24,665 nucleotides of DNA from QNFN01 sp033722135 (GCA_033722135.1 JAWVZO010000014.1:1-24665); one strand, 5' to 3'; shown: positions 1 through 8,587, counted from the stretch's first letter. Notes: a model not told the origin generated them from the sequence alone. Translations and numbers: made by a program.

Positions 1-1296
<1,296 letters not shown>

Positions 1297-1307
1297 CGCG
1301 AATCCGT

Positions 1308-1321
1308 CTCCCGCGCGGGAG
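1308..1321 (-). promoter_or_regulatory. 14-base perfect palindrome overlapping the rpoD ribosome-binding site
   Basis: On the rpoD strand the leader reads CTCCCGCGCGGGAG, then 11 bases to the ATG. The 3' arm GGGAG is the only good Shine-Dalgarno candidate. The arms could form a 5-bp stem with a GCGC loop and mask it. The palindrome is seen directly; translational control is inference. Confidence 0.4.
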
Positions 1322-1347
1322 GAGCAAAGAGTGGAGGGAAAACCACC

Positions 1348-1377
1348 ATTGTAACTTGACTTGCCATCTACATCCAA
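1348..1377 (-). promoter_or_regulatory. Probable sigma-70 promoter of rpoD
   Basis: In the dnaG-rpoD gap the minus strand carries TTGGAT (1377-1372), an 18-base spacer and TACAAT (1353-1348). The -10 matches consensus at five of six positions. Transcription would start near 1341, giving a leader of about 45 bases. This would let rpoD be expressed independently of the rpsU promoter, as is known for other macromolecular-synthesis operons. Confidence 0.55.
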
Positions 1378-1400
1378 GTTAGGTGGCGATCGTCGACATT

Positions 1401-3131
1401 TCAACGACCGCCCAGCAGGCGCCTGAGTTCCTCCTTGCCGTCGGCGTCGAGCGTGCCCTGGCGGTCCCGCGCCAGCAGTGCGTCGATCCGCGCGTCCCGC
1501 GCCAGCCGGTCGAGGCGGCGCACGGCGTCGTCGAACTCCGCCTCCCAGCCCGCCTCGGGCACGATCTCCTCGCGCTCCAGCAGGCGGTGCAGGTGACGCC
1601 CCTCGGGGTCGTCCCGCCACCGCTCGAGCAGCGCCGCGGTGTTGAGCCCCGGCGTCTCGTGCAGCACCGCGACCATGCGGGCCAGCAGCGCGGCCCCCGG
1701 CACCTCCGTCGTCTCCCAGCCTTCGGTCGACGCGACCCGCGCGGCCAGGTCTGGCGACCGCAGCATCAGCGCCAGCGCGACGCGCACCGGGGACGGTCCG
1801 CCGGACTGCCGCGCCGGCCGGCGACGCGGCGGGGGTGGCGGCGACTCGGATCTGACGATCAGCTTAGACAGTTTTTCGGAATCGAGATGCACGGCCTCGG
1901 CGAGGCGCCCGACGAGCAGCTCGTGGAACACCCCCGCGGGCACCTTGGCGAGCAGCGGCCGGGCCAGCTCGGCGAGGCGCGCGCGACCGTCGGCGCTGGC
2001 CGTATCGACCTGCGCGGAGAGCTCGGCGACGAGGTACTCCGACAGCGGCACGGCGCGGTCGAGCCGCGTGCGGAAGCCGGCCTCGCCCTCGGCGCGAACC
2101 AGGGTGTCCGGGTCCTCCCCCTCGGGCAGGAACAGGAACCGCGCGGTGCGCCCGTCGCGCTGCGCCGGTAGCGCCTGGTCGAGCGCACGCCACGCCGCCT
2201 GGCGCCCGGCGCGGTCGCCGTCGAAGCAGAACACCACCTCCGGGGAGGCGCGGTAGAGGATGTCGAGGTGATCGGCGGTGGTCGCGGTGCCGAGGGTGGC
2301 GACCGCGAACGGGATGCCGTGCTGGGCCAGCGCGACGACGTCCATGTAGCCCTCGACGACCACCAGGCGCTCGAGCTGGCGCACCGCCTGGCGTGCCTCG
2401 TAGAGGCCGTAGAGTTCGCGCCCCTTGTGGAACAGCGGGCTCTCGGGGGAGTTCATGTACTTGGCCGGATCGTCGCCTAGGGTGCGGCCGCCGAAGCCGA
2501 CCACGCGCCCGCGGCGGTCGCGGATCGGGAACATGACCCGGTCGCGGAAGCGGTCGTAGGCGCCGCCCTGGCCGCGCTCGATCAGCAGACCGAGCTCGCG
2601 CAGGCCGGCGGTCGACTCCGCGCCGAGCGCGTCGCGCAGGCCGTCCCAGCCAGGCGGCGCGTAGCCGAGGCCGAAGCGCGCTGCGGTCGGGCCGTCGACG
2701 CCGCGCTGCTTGAGGTAGTCGACGGCCCGCACCTTTTCTCTGTGCTCTCTGAGCTGACGCTGGTAGTAGGCGTTCACTTTCTCGAGCAGGGCGCGCAGTG
2801 CGTCGAGCCCCCGGTCGGGCGCGGGGCCCGCCTCGCGCGGCACCTCCAGGCCGACCGAGTGCGCCAGCTCCTCGACCGCGTCGGGGAACTCCATGCGCTC
2901 GTACTCCATCAGGAAGCCGATGGCGGTGCCGTGGGCGCCGCAGCCGAAGCAGTGGTAGAACTGCTTGGCCGGGCTGACGGTGAACGACGGGGTCTTCTCG
3001 TCGTGGAACGGGCAGCGCGCCTGGTACTCCTTGCCCGCCTTGCGCAGGGTCACGCGCTGGTCGACGACCGAGACGATGTCGACCCGGGCCAGCAGCTCGT
3101 CGATGAAGTGTTGCGGGATCAGTCCCGCCAT
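1401..3131 (-). CDS. dnaG: DNA primase DnaG
   Basis: Synthesises the RNA primers used at the replication fork and binds the DnaB helicase through its C-terminal domain. The 576 residues compare with 581 in E. coli. The N-terminal CHC2 zinc finger uses C40, H43, C61 and C64. The conserved FGGR...KYMNSPE.PLFHKG block lies near 213-237. The TOPRIM acidic residues are E260 (in EGYMDV) and D304/D306 (in FDGD). The linker and helicase-binding domain follow from about 430. ATG at 3131 has an AGGGGA ribosome-binding site just upstream. The gene lies 64 bases after yqeY and 104 bases before rpoD in a macromolecular-synthesis operon. Residues 415-430 are written in codons unlike the rest of the gene. 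Confidence 0.98.
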   Translation of the reverse strand: MAGLIPQHFIDELLARVDIVSVVDQRVTLRKAGKEYQARCPFHDEKTPSFTVSPAKQFYHCFGCGAHGTAIGFLMEYERMEFPDAVEELAHSVGLEVPREAGPAPDRGLDALRALLEKVNAYYQRQLREHREKVRAVDYLKQRGVDGPTAARFGLGYAPPGWDGLRDALGAESTAGLRELGLLIERGQGGAYDRFRDRVMFPIRDRRGRVVGFGGRTLGDDPAKYMNSPESPLFHKGRELYGLYEARQAVRQLERLVVVEGYMDVVALAQHGIPFAVATLGTATTADHLDILYRASPEVVFCFDGDRAGRQAAWRALDQALPAQRDGRTARFLFLPEGEDPDTLVRAEGEAGFRTRLDRAVPLSEYLVAELSAQVDTASADGRARLAELARPLLAKVPAGVFHELLVGRLAEAVHLDSEKLSKLIVRSESPPPPPRRRPARQSGGPSPVRVALALMLRSPDLAARVASTEGWETTEVPGAALLARMVAVLHETPGLNTAALLERWRDDPEGRHLHRLLEREEIVPEAGWEAEFDDAVRRLDRLARDARIDALLARDRQGTLDADGKEELRRLLGGR

Positions 3132-3178
3132 GGCGCGTCCCCTGCCGCAGCACGCCCCAAGGATAGCGGCTCGTGGAG

Positions 3179-3191
3179 GGCCCGGCGGGCC
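3179..3191 (-). terminator. Short perfect hairpin between yqeY and dnaG
   Basis: GGCCCG, one base, CGGGCC lies in the 64-base gap downstream of yqeY. No T-run follows, so any termination or attenuation would be weak. E. coli has an attenuator between rpsU and dnaG at the equivalent operon position; equivalence here is inference. Confidence 0.3.
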
Positions 3192-3195
3192 GGGT

Positions 3196-3657
3196 TCAGG
3201 AGGCGAGGCGCGTCTTGACCGCGGCGCTGACCCGACCCATGTCGGCGCGCCCCTCGAGGCGGCCCTTGAGCAGGCCCATCACCTTGCCCATGTCGCGCAT
3301 GGAGGTGGCGCCGGTCTCGGCGATGGCGGCGTCGATGGCCTCGGCGACGGCGGACTCGTCGAGCGCCTCCGGGAGGTACCCGGCGATCACCTCGACCTCG
3401 TAGACCTCCTGGTCGGCGAGGTCCTCGCGCTGGGCCGCGCGGTACTGCTCGATGGAGTCGCGACGCTGCTTGGTCATCTTCTGCAGCACGCCGACGACGC
3501 CTGCGTCGTCGAGCTCGACCTGATCGTCGATCTCGCGCTGCTTGACGGCCGCCAGGATCAGGCGGATGACGGAGAGACGACGGCGGTCACCCTTGCGCAG
3601 GGTGTCCTTCATCTCCTCCTGGATGCGGGATTTGAGGGGAGAGGCGTCGCCGCTCAT
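3196..3657 (-). CDS. yqeY: GatB/YqeY domain-containing protein
   Basis: Small helical protein of the YqeY family (153 residues, usual family length about 150). It resembles the tRNA-binding C-terminal domain of the amidotransferase subunit GatB, but its own role is not established. The family pattern is clear: LKSRIQEEMKDTLR at the start, RLSVIRLILAAVKQREID, KMTKQRRDSIEQY, YLPEALDE and MGKVMGLLKGRLEGRADM near the end. The ATG overlaps the rpsU stop codon as ATGA, so translation is probably coupled to S21. It sits between rpsU and dnaG, a position commonly seen for this family in gammaproteobacteria. The family call is firm and the function is unknown. Confidence 0.95.
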   Translation of the reverse strand: MSGDASPLKSRIQEEMKDTLRKGDRRRLSVIRLILAAVKQREIDDQVELDDAGVVGVLQKMTKQRRDSIEQYRAAQREDLADQEVYEVEVIAGYLPEALDESAVAEAIDAAIAETGATSMRDMGKVMGLLKGRLEGRADMGRVSAAVKTRLAS

Positions 3658-3923
3658 CTACGGCGACGGCCGCCCCGGCCACGCGGGGCCGCGGCGGGAC
3701 GGGCTCCGACGCGGTTCTGCTCCATGCGCTCGCGGGCCTTGGCGAGTTTCTTCTGGTAGCGCTTCACCGCGGCGGCGGCCTTGCGCTTGCGAACGGAGGT
3801 CGGCTTCTCGTAGAACTCGCGGCGGCGGGTCTCGGACAGGACGCCGGCCTTCTCGCAGGCGCGCTTGAAGCGGCGCAGGGCGACCTCGAAGTTCTCGTTT
3901 TCCTTGACGCGGACGGATGGCAT
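3654..3923 (-). CDS. rpsU: 30S ribosomal protein S21 with basic C-terminal extension
   Basis: Small-subunit protein S21, which helps mRNA engagement at initiation. The start is ATG at 3923-3921 (MPSVRVKENENFEVALRRFK), preceded by a GAGGAAAG ribosome-binding site. An in-frame upstream start at 4010 would add 29 non-conserved residues and lies over the promoter, so I reject it. The product is 89 residues against 71 in E. coli. The conserved part runs to about residue 68 (REFYEKPTSVRKRK, then KRYQKKLAKARERMEQNR). The rest is an Ala/Pro/Gly/Arg tail ending in RGRGGRRRR. It is the first gene of the rpsU-yqeY-dnaG-rpoD operon, and its stop overlaps the yqeY start by ATGA. Confidence 0.97.
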   Translation of the reverse strand: MPSVRVKENENFEVALRRFKRACEKAGVLSETRRREFYEKPTSVRKRKAAAAVKRYQKKLAKARERMEQNRVGARPAAAPRGRGGRRRR

Positions 3924-3977
3924 GCGTGCTGCTTTCCTCTGTTCGTGCGCCGGCGTTCCGCCGACAGAAAGGGCGGC

Positions 3978-4006
3978 ATTGTAAAACCCCGTCCCGGGCG
4001 TGTAAA
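3978..4006 (-). promoter_or_regulatory. Strong sigma-70 promoter of the rpsU operon
   Basis: The minus strand reads TTTACA (4006-4001), exactly 17 bases, then TACAAT (3983-3978). Each hexamer matches consensus at five of six positions. Transcription would start near 3971, about 48 bases before the rpsU ATG. On the plus strand the same segment offers a weaker TTGTAA-16-TGTAAA that could serve tsaD. Confidence 0.75.
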
Positions 4007-4048
4007 GCAACGGTTGCGCGCCCGGGTCGGAGACGGGAAACTGGCCGG

Positions 4049-5077
4049 ATGCGCGTCCTCGGCATAGAGACCTCCTGCGACGAGACCGGCGTGGCCGTCT
4101 ACGACACCGCGCGCCGGGAACTCCTGGGCCACGCGGTGCACAGCCAGGTGGCGCTGCACGCCGACTACGGCGGCGTGGTGCCGGAGCTCGCGTCCCGCGA
4201 TCACGTGCGCAAGACCCTGCCGCTGGTCGCGCGGGTGCTCGACCAGGCCGGCCTCGCCGGGACCGACCTCGACGGCGTCGCCTACACCGCCGGCCCCGGG
4301 CTGGTCGGGGCGCTGCTGGTCGGCGCGGTCGTCGCCCGCGGCCTCGCCTGGGGCTGGGGCGTCCCGTCGCTCGCCGTGCACCACATGGAGGGGCACCTGC
4401 TCGCCCCGCTGATGGAGGCGGGCGCGCCCGACTTCCCGTTCGTCGCGTTGCTCGTCTCGGGCGGCCACACCCAGCTCATCGAGGTCGGCGGCCTCGGTCG
4501 CTACCGGCTGCTCGGCGACACCCGCGACGACGCCGTGGGCGAGGCCTTCGACAAGACCGCCAAGCTGCTCGGCCTCGGCTACCCGGGCGGCCCGGCGCTG
4601 GCCCGGCTGGCCGAGTCGGGCGAGCCGGGGCTGTTCCATTTCCCGCGCCCGATGACCGACCGCCCCGGCCTCGACTTCAGCTTCAGCGGCATCAAGACCC
4701 ATGCGCTGGTCACGCTGCGCGGCGTCGATCCCGGCGACGATGCGGCGCGCGCCGCCGTCGCCCGGGCATTCCAGGACGCGGTGGTCGAGACGCTGGCGAT
4801 CAAGTGCCGCCGGGCGCTGCGCGAGACCGGCCTGAAGACGCTGATCGTCGCCGGCGGGGTCGGCGCCAACCGGGCGCTGCGCGCGCGGCTCGAGACGCTC
4901 GCCGTCGAGGAGGGCGGCACGGTCTGCTTCCCGCGCCTGGAGTTCTGCACCGACAACGGCGCAATGATCGCCCACGCCGGGGCGCTGCGCCTGGCGGCGG
5001 GCGAGGCGCCGACCGCGGAACTCGCGGTGCGCCCGCGCTGGCCGATCGACGGCCTGCGCCCGCCGGCCGCGGCCTGA
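4049..5077 (+). CDS. tsaD: tRNA N6-adenosine threonylcarbamoyltransferase TsaD
   Basis: Transfers the threonylcarbamoyl group from TC-AMP to A37 of ANN-decoding tRNAs (t6A), in complex with TsaB and TsaE in the cytoplasm. The product is 342 residues, close to the 337 of E. coli. It begins MRVLGIETSCDETGVAVYD, the ASKHA nucleotide-binding start. The metal-binding HMEGH lies at 112-116, followed by LLVSGGHTQL, DDAVGEAFDKTAKLLGL, DFSFSGIKT, the glycine-rich VAGGVGANRALR and DNGAMIA. ATG at 4049 was chosen because the family motif begins there; the frame extends upstream into the rpsU leader without conserved sequence. It is divergent from rpsU, a conserved gammaproteobacterial arrangement. Confidence 0.98.
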   Translation: MRVLGIETSCDETGVAVYDTARRELLGHAVHSQVALHADYGGVVPELASRDHVRKTLPLVARVLDQAGLAGTDLDGVAYTAGPGLVGALLVGAVVARGLAWGWGVPSLAVHHMEGHLLAPLMEAGAPDFPFVALLVSGGHTQLIEVGGLGRYRLLGDTRDDAVGEAFDKTAKLLGLGYPGGPALARLAESGEPGLFHFPRPMTDRPGLDFSFSGIKTHALVTLRGVDPGDDAARAAVARAFQDAVVETLAIKCRRALRETGLKTLIVAGGVGANRALRARLETLAVEEGGTVCFPRLEFCTDNGAMIAHAGALRLAAGEAPTAELAVRPRWPIDGLRPPAAA

Positions 5078-5100
5078 GCGGGGCTCCCTTTCGGGTCGTG

Positions 5101-5143
5101 TGGGTCGGGCTGCTCTCAAGCTGAAGCCCAAGCTACGGACCCA
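5101..5143. terminator. Nested inverted repeats between convergent tsaD and plsY
   Basis: The outer arms TGGGTC (5101-5106) and GACCCA (5138-5143) enclose inner arms GGGCT (5107-5111) and AGCCC (5125-5129). The 89-base gap between two converging genes is where a bidirectional terminator is expected. There is no T-run on either strand, so the call is tentative. Confidence 0.35.
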
Positions 5144-5166
5144 TGCCCGGGCCCGAGGTGGGACCG

Positions 5167-5757
5167 CTACTTGTCGCCGATCCTCGGCTCCTCGCCGGCT
5201 GCCAGCCGGCGGATGTTCGCGGCGTGGCGCCAGAACAGCAGCCCCGTCATGACCGCGCAGGCGATCGCCGGCTCGAGCGCGCCGAAGCGCCACGCCACCC
5301 AGGCCGGCGCGAGCGCCGTGGAGACCAGCGCCGCCAGCGACGAGTAGCGCGCCGCGAAGGCGACCGCCAGCCAGGTCGCGACGGTGGCCAGGCCGACCAC
5401 CCAGTCGAGGCCGATCAGCACGCCGAGCGAGGTCGCCACTCCCTTGCCGCCGCGGAAGCGGAAGAAGACCGGGAAGAGGTGGCCGATGAACGCGGCCAGG
5501 CCGACCAGCGCCAACTGCACCGGGGGCAACCCGAGCGCCTGGCCGACCAGCACCGGCACGAGCCCCTTGAGCAGGTCGCCGGCGAGGGTCACCGCGGCCA
5601 GCTTCTTACCGCCGAGGCGCAGCACGTTGGTCGCCCCGGGGTTGCCGGAGCCGCCCTCGCGCGGGTCGGGAAGGCCGGCCAGGCGGCAGACCAGCACGGC
5701 GCTCGACAGCGAGCCGAGCAGGTAGGCGAGCAGGACCAGGAGGTGACCGGTGGACAT
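5167..5757 (-). CDS. plsY: Glycerol-3-phosphate acyltransferase PlsY (acyl-phosphate dependent)
   Basis: Inner-membrane enzyme that acylates glycerol-3-phosphate from acyl-phosphate, the first step of phospholipid synthesis (partner of PlsX). The product is 196 residues, very hydrophobic, with about five membrane segments. All three family motifs are present: GGSGNPGATN at 35-44, FRGGKGVATS at 101-110 and RHAANIRRL at 177-185. ATG at 5757 (MSTGHLLVLLAYLLG) starts right at the first membrane helix. An upstream in-frame start at 5793 would add 12 polar residues and is less likely. The gene converges on tsaD and diverges from folB, a frequent gammaproteobacterial neighbourhood. Confidence 0.97.
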   Translation of the reverse strand: MSTGHLLVLLAYLLGSLSSAVLVCRLAGLPDPREGGSGNPGATNVLRLGGKKLAAVTLAGDLLKGLVPVLVGQALGLPPVQLALVGLAAFIGHLFPVFFRFRGGKGVATSLGVLIGLDWVVGLATVATWLAVAFAARYSSLAALVSTALAPAWVAWRFGALEPAIACAVMTGLLFWRHAANIRRLAAGEEPRIGDK

Positions 5758-5809
5758 CGCGGCATCTTCCCCGCGGCGCGGCGGACCGGTCAAGCGCGGG
5801 ACGATCCGC

Positions 5810-5815
5810 TATATT
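5810..5815 (+). promoter_or_regulatory. Candidate -10 element of the folB-folK operon
   Basis: TATATT lies 30 bases before the folB ATG, within CCGCTATATTGG. No good -35 hexamer is visible 16-18 bases upstream. The surroundings closely resemble the GGCTATACTGC elements before the ParA gene and argH, which supports a promoter role. Confidence 0.4.
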
Positions 5816-5844
5816 GGCCCTCCAACCGAGCGAGGCAGCGCCCC

Positions 5845-6201
5845 ATGGACCGGATCTTCCTCCGCGACCTGCGCGTCGAGACCATCATCGGCATCTTCGA
5901 CTGGGAACGGGAGACGCCGCAGACCGTCAGCATCGACCTGGAGATGGCCGCCGACGTGGCGCGCGCCGCGCGCAGCGACGCCATCGACGACGCGCTCGAC
6001 TACAAGGCCGTCGCCAAGCGGCTGATTGCCTTCGTCGGCGAGAGCCGCTTCCAGCTGGTCGAGACCCTCGCCGAGCACATCGCGGCGATCCTGCGCGAGG
6101 AGTTCGGCGTACCGTGGGTGCGGGTGACCGTCAACAAGGGCGGCGCGGTGCGCGGCGCCAGCGGCGTCGGCGTGGTGATCGAGCGCGGCCAGCCCGGCTG
6201 A
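5845..6201 (+). CDS. folB: Dihydroneopterin aldolase FolB
   Basis: Cleaves 7,8-dihydroneopterin to 6-hydroxymethyl-7,8-dihydropterin in folate synthesis, as a cytoplasmic octamer. The product is 118 residues, the usual length. The start MDRIFLRDLRVETIIGIFDWER is typical. Active-site equivalents are E21, Y53 (in LDYKAVAK), E73 (in LVETLAEHI) and K98 (in VNKGGAVRGAS). The usual KPGA segment reads KGGA here, keeping the lysine. It is followed two bases after its stop by folK, the enzyme that uses its product, so the two are surely one transcript. Confidence 0.96.
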   Translation: MDRIFLRDLRVETIIGIFDWERETPQTVSIDLEMAADVARAARSDAIDDALDYKAVAKRLIAFVGESRFQLVETLAEHIAAILREEFGVPWVRVTVNKGGAVRGASGVGVVIERGQPG

Positions 6202-6203
6202 CC

Positions 6204-6704
6204 ATGGCCGAGATCTTCGTCAGCCTCGGCAGCAACCTCGACCGCGACCGCCAGTTCCGTCGCGCCGCGCGCGCGCTGCGCGAGGCGTATACCGACGTCG
6301 TGCTGTCACCGGTCTACGAGAGCGCGGCGGTCGGCTTCGACGGGCCGCCGTTCTACAACGCCGTCGCGCGCGCCACCACGGAGGAGACGCTCGACGCCGT
6401 GCTCGGCACGCTGCGCGCCATCGAGGACGCGCAGGGCCGGGTGCGCCGCGCCGACAGCTTCCACTCGCGCACCCTCGACCTCGACCTGCTGCTCTACGAC
6501 GACCTGGTGCTCGAGACGCCGACCGTCGCGCTGCCGCGCGACGAGATCCTGCGCTACGCCTTCGTCCTCGGCCCGCTCGCCGATCTCGCCGGCACGCGGC
6601 GCCACCCGGTCAGCGGCCTCCCCTACGCCGAGCTGTGGGCCGGATTCGACCGGCCCGGCCAGGCGCTGACGCGGATCGACTTCGAATGGGAGGCGCGGGC
6701 GTGA
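6204..6704 (+). CDS. folK: 2-amino-4-hydroxy-6-hydroxymethyldihydropteridine diphosphokinase FolK
   Basis: Transfers pyrophosphate from ATP to 6-hydroxymethyl-7,8-dihydropterin, the step after FolB. The product is 166 residues, normal for the family. It starts MAEIFVSLGSNLDRD. The substrate-loop segment GPPFYNAVA is near 48-55. The metal-binding aspartates are D92 and D94 in SRTLDLDLLLYDD, and the PRDEILRYAFVLGPLADL helix region follows. The ATG lies two bases after the folB stop. The TGA stop overlaps the GTG start of the next gene as GTGA, so the three genes are translationally linked. Confidence 0.96.
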   Translation: MAEIFVSLGSNLDRDRQFRRAARALREAYTDVVLSPVYESAAVGFDGPPFYNAVARATTEETLDAVLGTLRAIEDAQGRVRRADSFHSRTLDLDLLLYDDLVLETPTVALPRDEILRYAFVLGPLADLAGTRRHPVSGLPYAELWAGFDRPGQALTRIDFEWEARA

Positions 6705-7009
6705 AGCGGCTCTACGGCAGTCACGACCGGATGCTCGTCGGTCACCTCCGAGCGCTGCTCGAGGCGCAGGGCATCGCCTGCGTGATGCGCAACGAGTACC
6801 TCGGTGGCGGCGCCGGGGAGCTGCCGCCGCACGAGTGCGAGCCGGAGCTGTGGGTGGTCGACGCGGACGACTGGGAACGCGCGAAGGCGCTGGTCGACGC
6901 CCAACTCGGCCCGGCGGCCGCGGAACCGTGGACCTGCCCCGGCTGCGGCGAGCGGATCGAGGGGCAGTTCGCGCAGTGCTGGAACTGCGGCCGGGAAGCG
7001 CCCGGGTAA
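6701..7009 (+). CDS. DUF2007 (putative signal-transducing) protein with C-terminal zinc ribbon
   Basis: Small protein of 102 residues with no known enzymatic role. Residues 1-68 match the DUF2007 pattern (KRLYGSHDRMLVGHLRALLEAQGI, then LWVVDADDWERAKALVDA), a ferredoxin-like fold found in small bacterial proteins of unsettled function. The tail is a zinc ribbon with C79, C82, C93 and C96 (CPGC...CWNC). GTG at 6701 was chosen because the conserved KRLY start follows it directly and because it overlaps the folK stop by four bases. An ATG at 6635, inside folK in another frame, would add non-conserved residues. Its cotranscription with folate genes is clear; a functional link is not. Confidence 0.85.
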   Translation: MKRLYGSHDRMLVGHLRALLEAQGIACVMRNEYLGGGAGELPPHECEPELWVVDADDWERAKALVDAQLGPAAAEPWTCPGCGERIEGQFAQCWNCGREAPG

Positions 7010-7030
7010 GGCCGGATGGCGCCGCGGGGC

Positions 7031-8587
7031 TCACCCCGACTTGCGCCGCCCCTTCCCGCCCTTGCCCTTGCGGCCGTTTTCGACCCGCTCCTCGATCGCG
7101 TCGAGCCGGTGCATCACCGGGCGCAGCAGCAGCACCAGGGCGACCAGCACCGGCACGGCCTCCAGCCGCCCCATCCACATGATCAGCATCAGCCCGGCCT
7201 TGCCCCACCACGGAAGTTCCGGGTTGGTGACGCCGGCCGACAGGCCTACGTTGCCGAGGGCCGAGGTGACCTCGAACAGCACGCGGCTCAGGTCGGTCCC
7301 CGCTGGCGCGGCGTGGAGCAGCATCATGGTGCCGACGAACAGGATCACCGCCCAGATCGTCATCATGGTCGTCGCCGCCTCGAGGGCCCGGGCGGCGGTC
7401 TCCTGCTCGTCGTCGGAGAGCCGCTTGCGATTCACCAGCCGCGACGGGTGGGCCGCGACGGCCTTGACGCGCCGGGCGGCGGCCCCGACGACGCGGAGGA
7501 CCCGGCCGAGCTTGAGCCCACCGACGGTCGACCCGGCGGCCCCGCCGACCACCATGCCCAGCACCATCCAGAGCTGGGCCGCGGGACTCCAGGTGGCCAC
7601 GTCGACGGTGTTGAAACCCGCCGTGCCGAGCGCGGAGAACCACTGGAAGGCACTGTCGACGACCTGCCAACGCCCCGTCGACCAGTGATTCTCGAGCAGC
7701 AGCACGGCGCTGCCGGCGGCGAGCAGGAGCAAAAGGGCGCGGGTCTCCGCGTCGCGCCACAGCAGCCAGAACCGACCGCCGGTCAGGAGCCGCACGTGGA
7801 TGCCGAAGCTGATCGCGCCGAGCAGCACGATGCCCATCATCGCGAGCCTCGGCGCGGTGCCGAAGTCGCCGAGGTTGTTGTCGGTCACCGAGAAACCGCC
7901 CGTGGCGATCCCGGTCATGCCGAAATTGACCGCCTGCCACCAGTCCATGCCCGTGATCCGCAGGAGCAGGATCGCGAACGCGGTGAATGCGAGGTAGATC
8001 CACCAGATCGTGCGCACGCCCTCGAGCAGGTCGCGGCCGACGCTCTGCTCCCGGCCCTCCGAGAAATAGAGGCGGCGGGCGTCGTGGCTCGGGTGGAACA
8101 CCGTCAGCATCAGCACGACCACGCCGACCCCGCCGATCCACTGCGAGAAACTCCGCCACCACTGCAGGGCGACCGGCAGCCCGGACTCGTCGTCGACCAG
8201 GGTCAGGCCGGTGGCGGTGAACCCCGAGAACGACTCGAACGCCGCGGCCCACGGGTCGGCGAACACCGCGACCTCCGGAAACGCCCGGAGCGTCTCGGCG
8301 TGCAGCCCGAGCGCCAGAAACGGCAGCAGGCCGACGCACGGTACCAGCCCCCACGCGATGACCACCGTGGTCATGGCCAGCCGCGTGCCGAGCACATGTT
8401 CGACGCGGCACGCCCGAAAGCCGGCGTGGGCGAGCGCGCCGACCGCCAGCCCGGTGATCGCGAACACCGCGGCGGCACGGGTCTCGTCCGCCAGCAGCGC
8501 CACCGGGAACGAGGCCAGCGCCATCGCGGCCGGGATGTGCAGGGCCACGGCGATGTCGCGGACGACCGCCTTCAGTTCGTCGGACAC
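7031..8587 (-). CDS. trkH: TrkH-family potassium uptake protein
   Basis: Ion-conducting membrane subunit of a Trk/Ktr-type K+ uptake system, which normally works with a cytoplasmic NAD-binding TrkA/KtrA subunit (not in this window). From GTG 8587 the product is 518 residues. Four membrane-pore-membrane repeats are visible through their filter segments: SGFTATGL at 121-128, TGIATGG at 225-231, SALGTAGF at 318-325 and SALGNVGL at 442-449. The intracellular gate loop GGAAGSTVGGLK is at 348-359, and the tail is Lys/Arg/Gly-rich. No ATG is available at the N-terminus. Both GTG 8587 and GTG 8632 are possible, neither with a clear ribosome-binding site. I prefer 8587 because it leaves a short amphipathic lead into the first helix. 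It follows rlmKL on the same strand. Confidence 0.93.
   Translation of the reverse strand: MSDELKAVVRDIAVALHIPAAMALASFPVALLADETRAAAVFAITGLAVGALAHAGFRACRVEHVLGTRLAMTTVVIAWGLVPCVGLLPFLALGLHAETLRAFPEVAVFADPWAAAFESFSGFTATGLTLVDDESGLPVALQWWRSFSQWIGGVGVVVLMLTVFHPSHDARRLYFSEGREQSVGRDLLEGVRTIWWIYLAFTAFAILLLRITGMDWWQAVNFGMTGIATGGFSVTDNNLGDFGTAPRLAMMGIVLLGAISFGIHVRLLTGGRFWLLWRDAETRALLLLLAAGSAVLLLENHWSTGRWQVVDSAFQWFSALGTAGFNTVDVATWSPAAQLWMVLGMVVGGAAGSTVGGLKLGRVLRVVGAAARRVKAVAAHPSRLVNRKRLSDDEQETAARALEAATTMMTIWAVILFVGTMMLLHAAPAGTDLSRVLFEVTSALGNVGLSAGVTNPELPWWGKAGLMLIMWMGRLEAVPVLVALVLLLRPVMHRLDAIEERVENGRKGKGGKGRRKSG

Noticed and set aside
1864..1885. Programmed frameshift in dnaG at GAAAAAC
   Set aside because: The P-site codon GAA cannot re-pair after a -1 slip, five A residues are short for transcriptional slippage, and no stimulatory structure was recognised. 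I kept only the codon-usage observation.
3924..4010. In-frame upstream extension of rpsU (29 extra residues)
   Set aside because: The extension is not S21-like, spans the -10 element and transcript start of the rpsU promoter, and the conserved MPSVRVKENE start has a proper ribosome-binding site.
3764..5293. Minus-strand open frame of 509 codons across tsaD and rpsU
   Set aside because: It is an antisense shadow of tsaD with Arg/Ala/Gly-rich low-complexity translation, and it also covers the rpsU operon promoter and part of rpsU in another frame.
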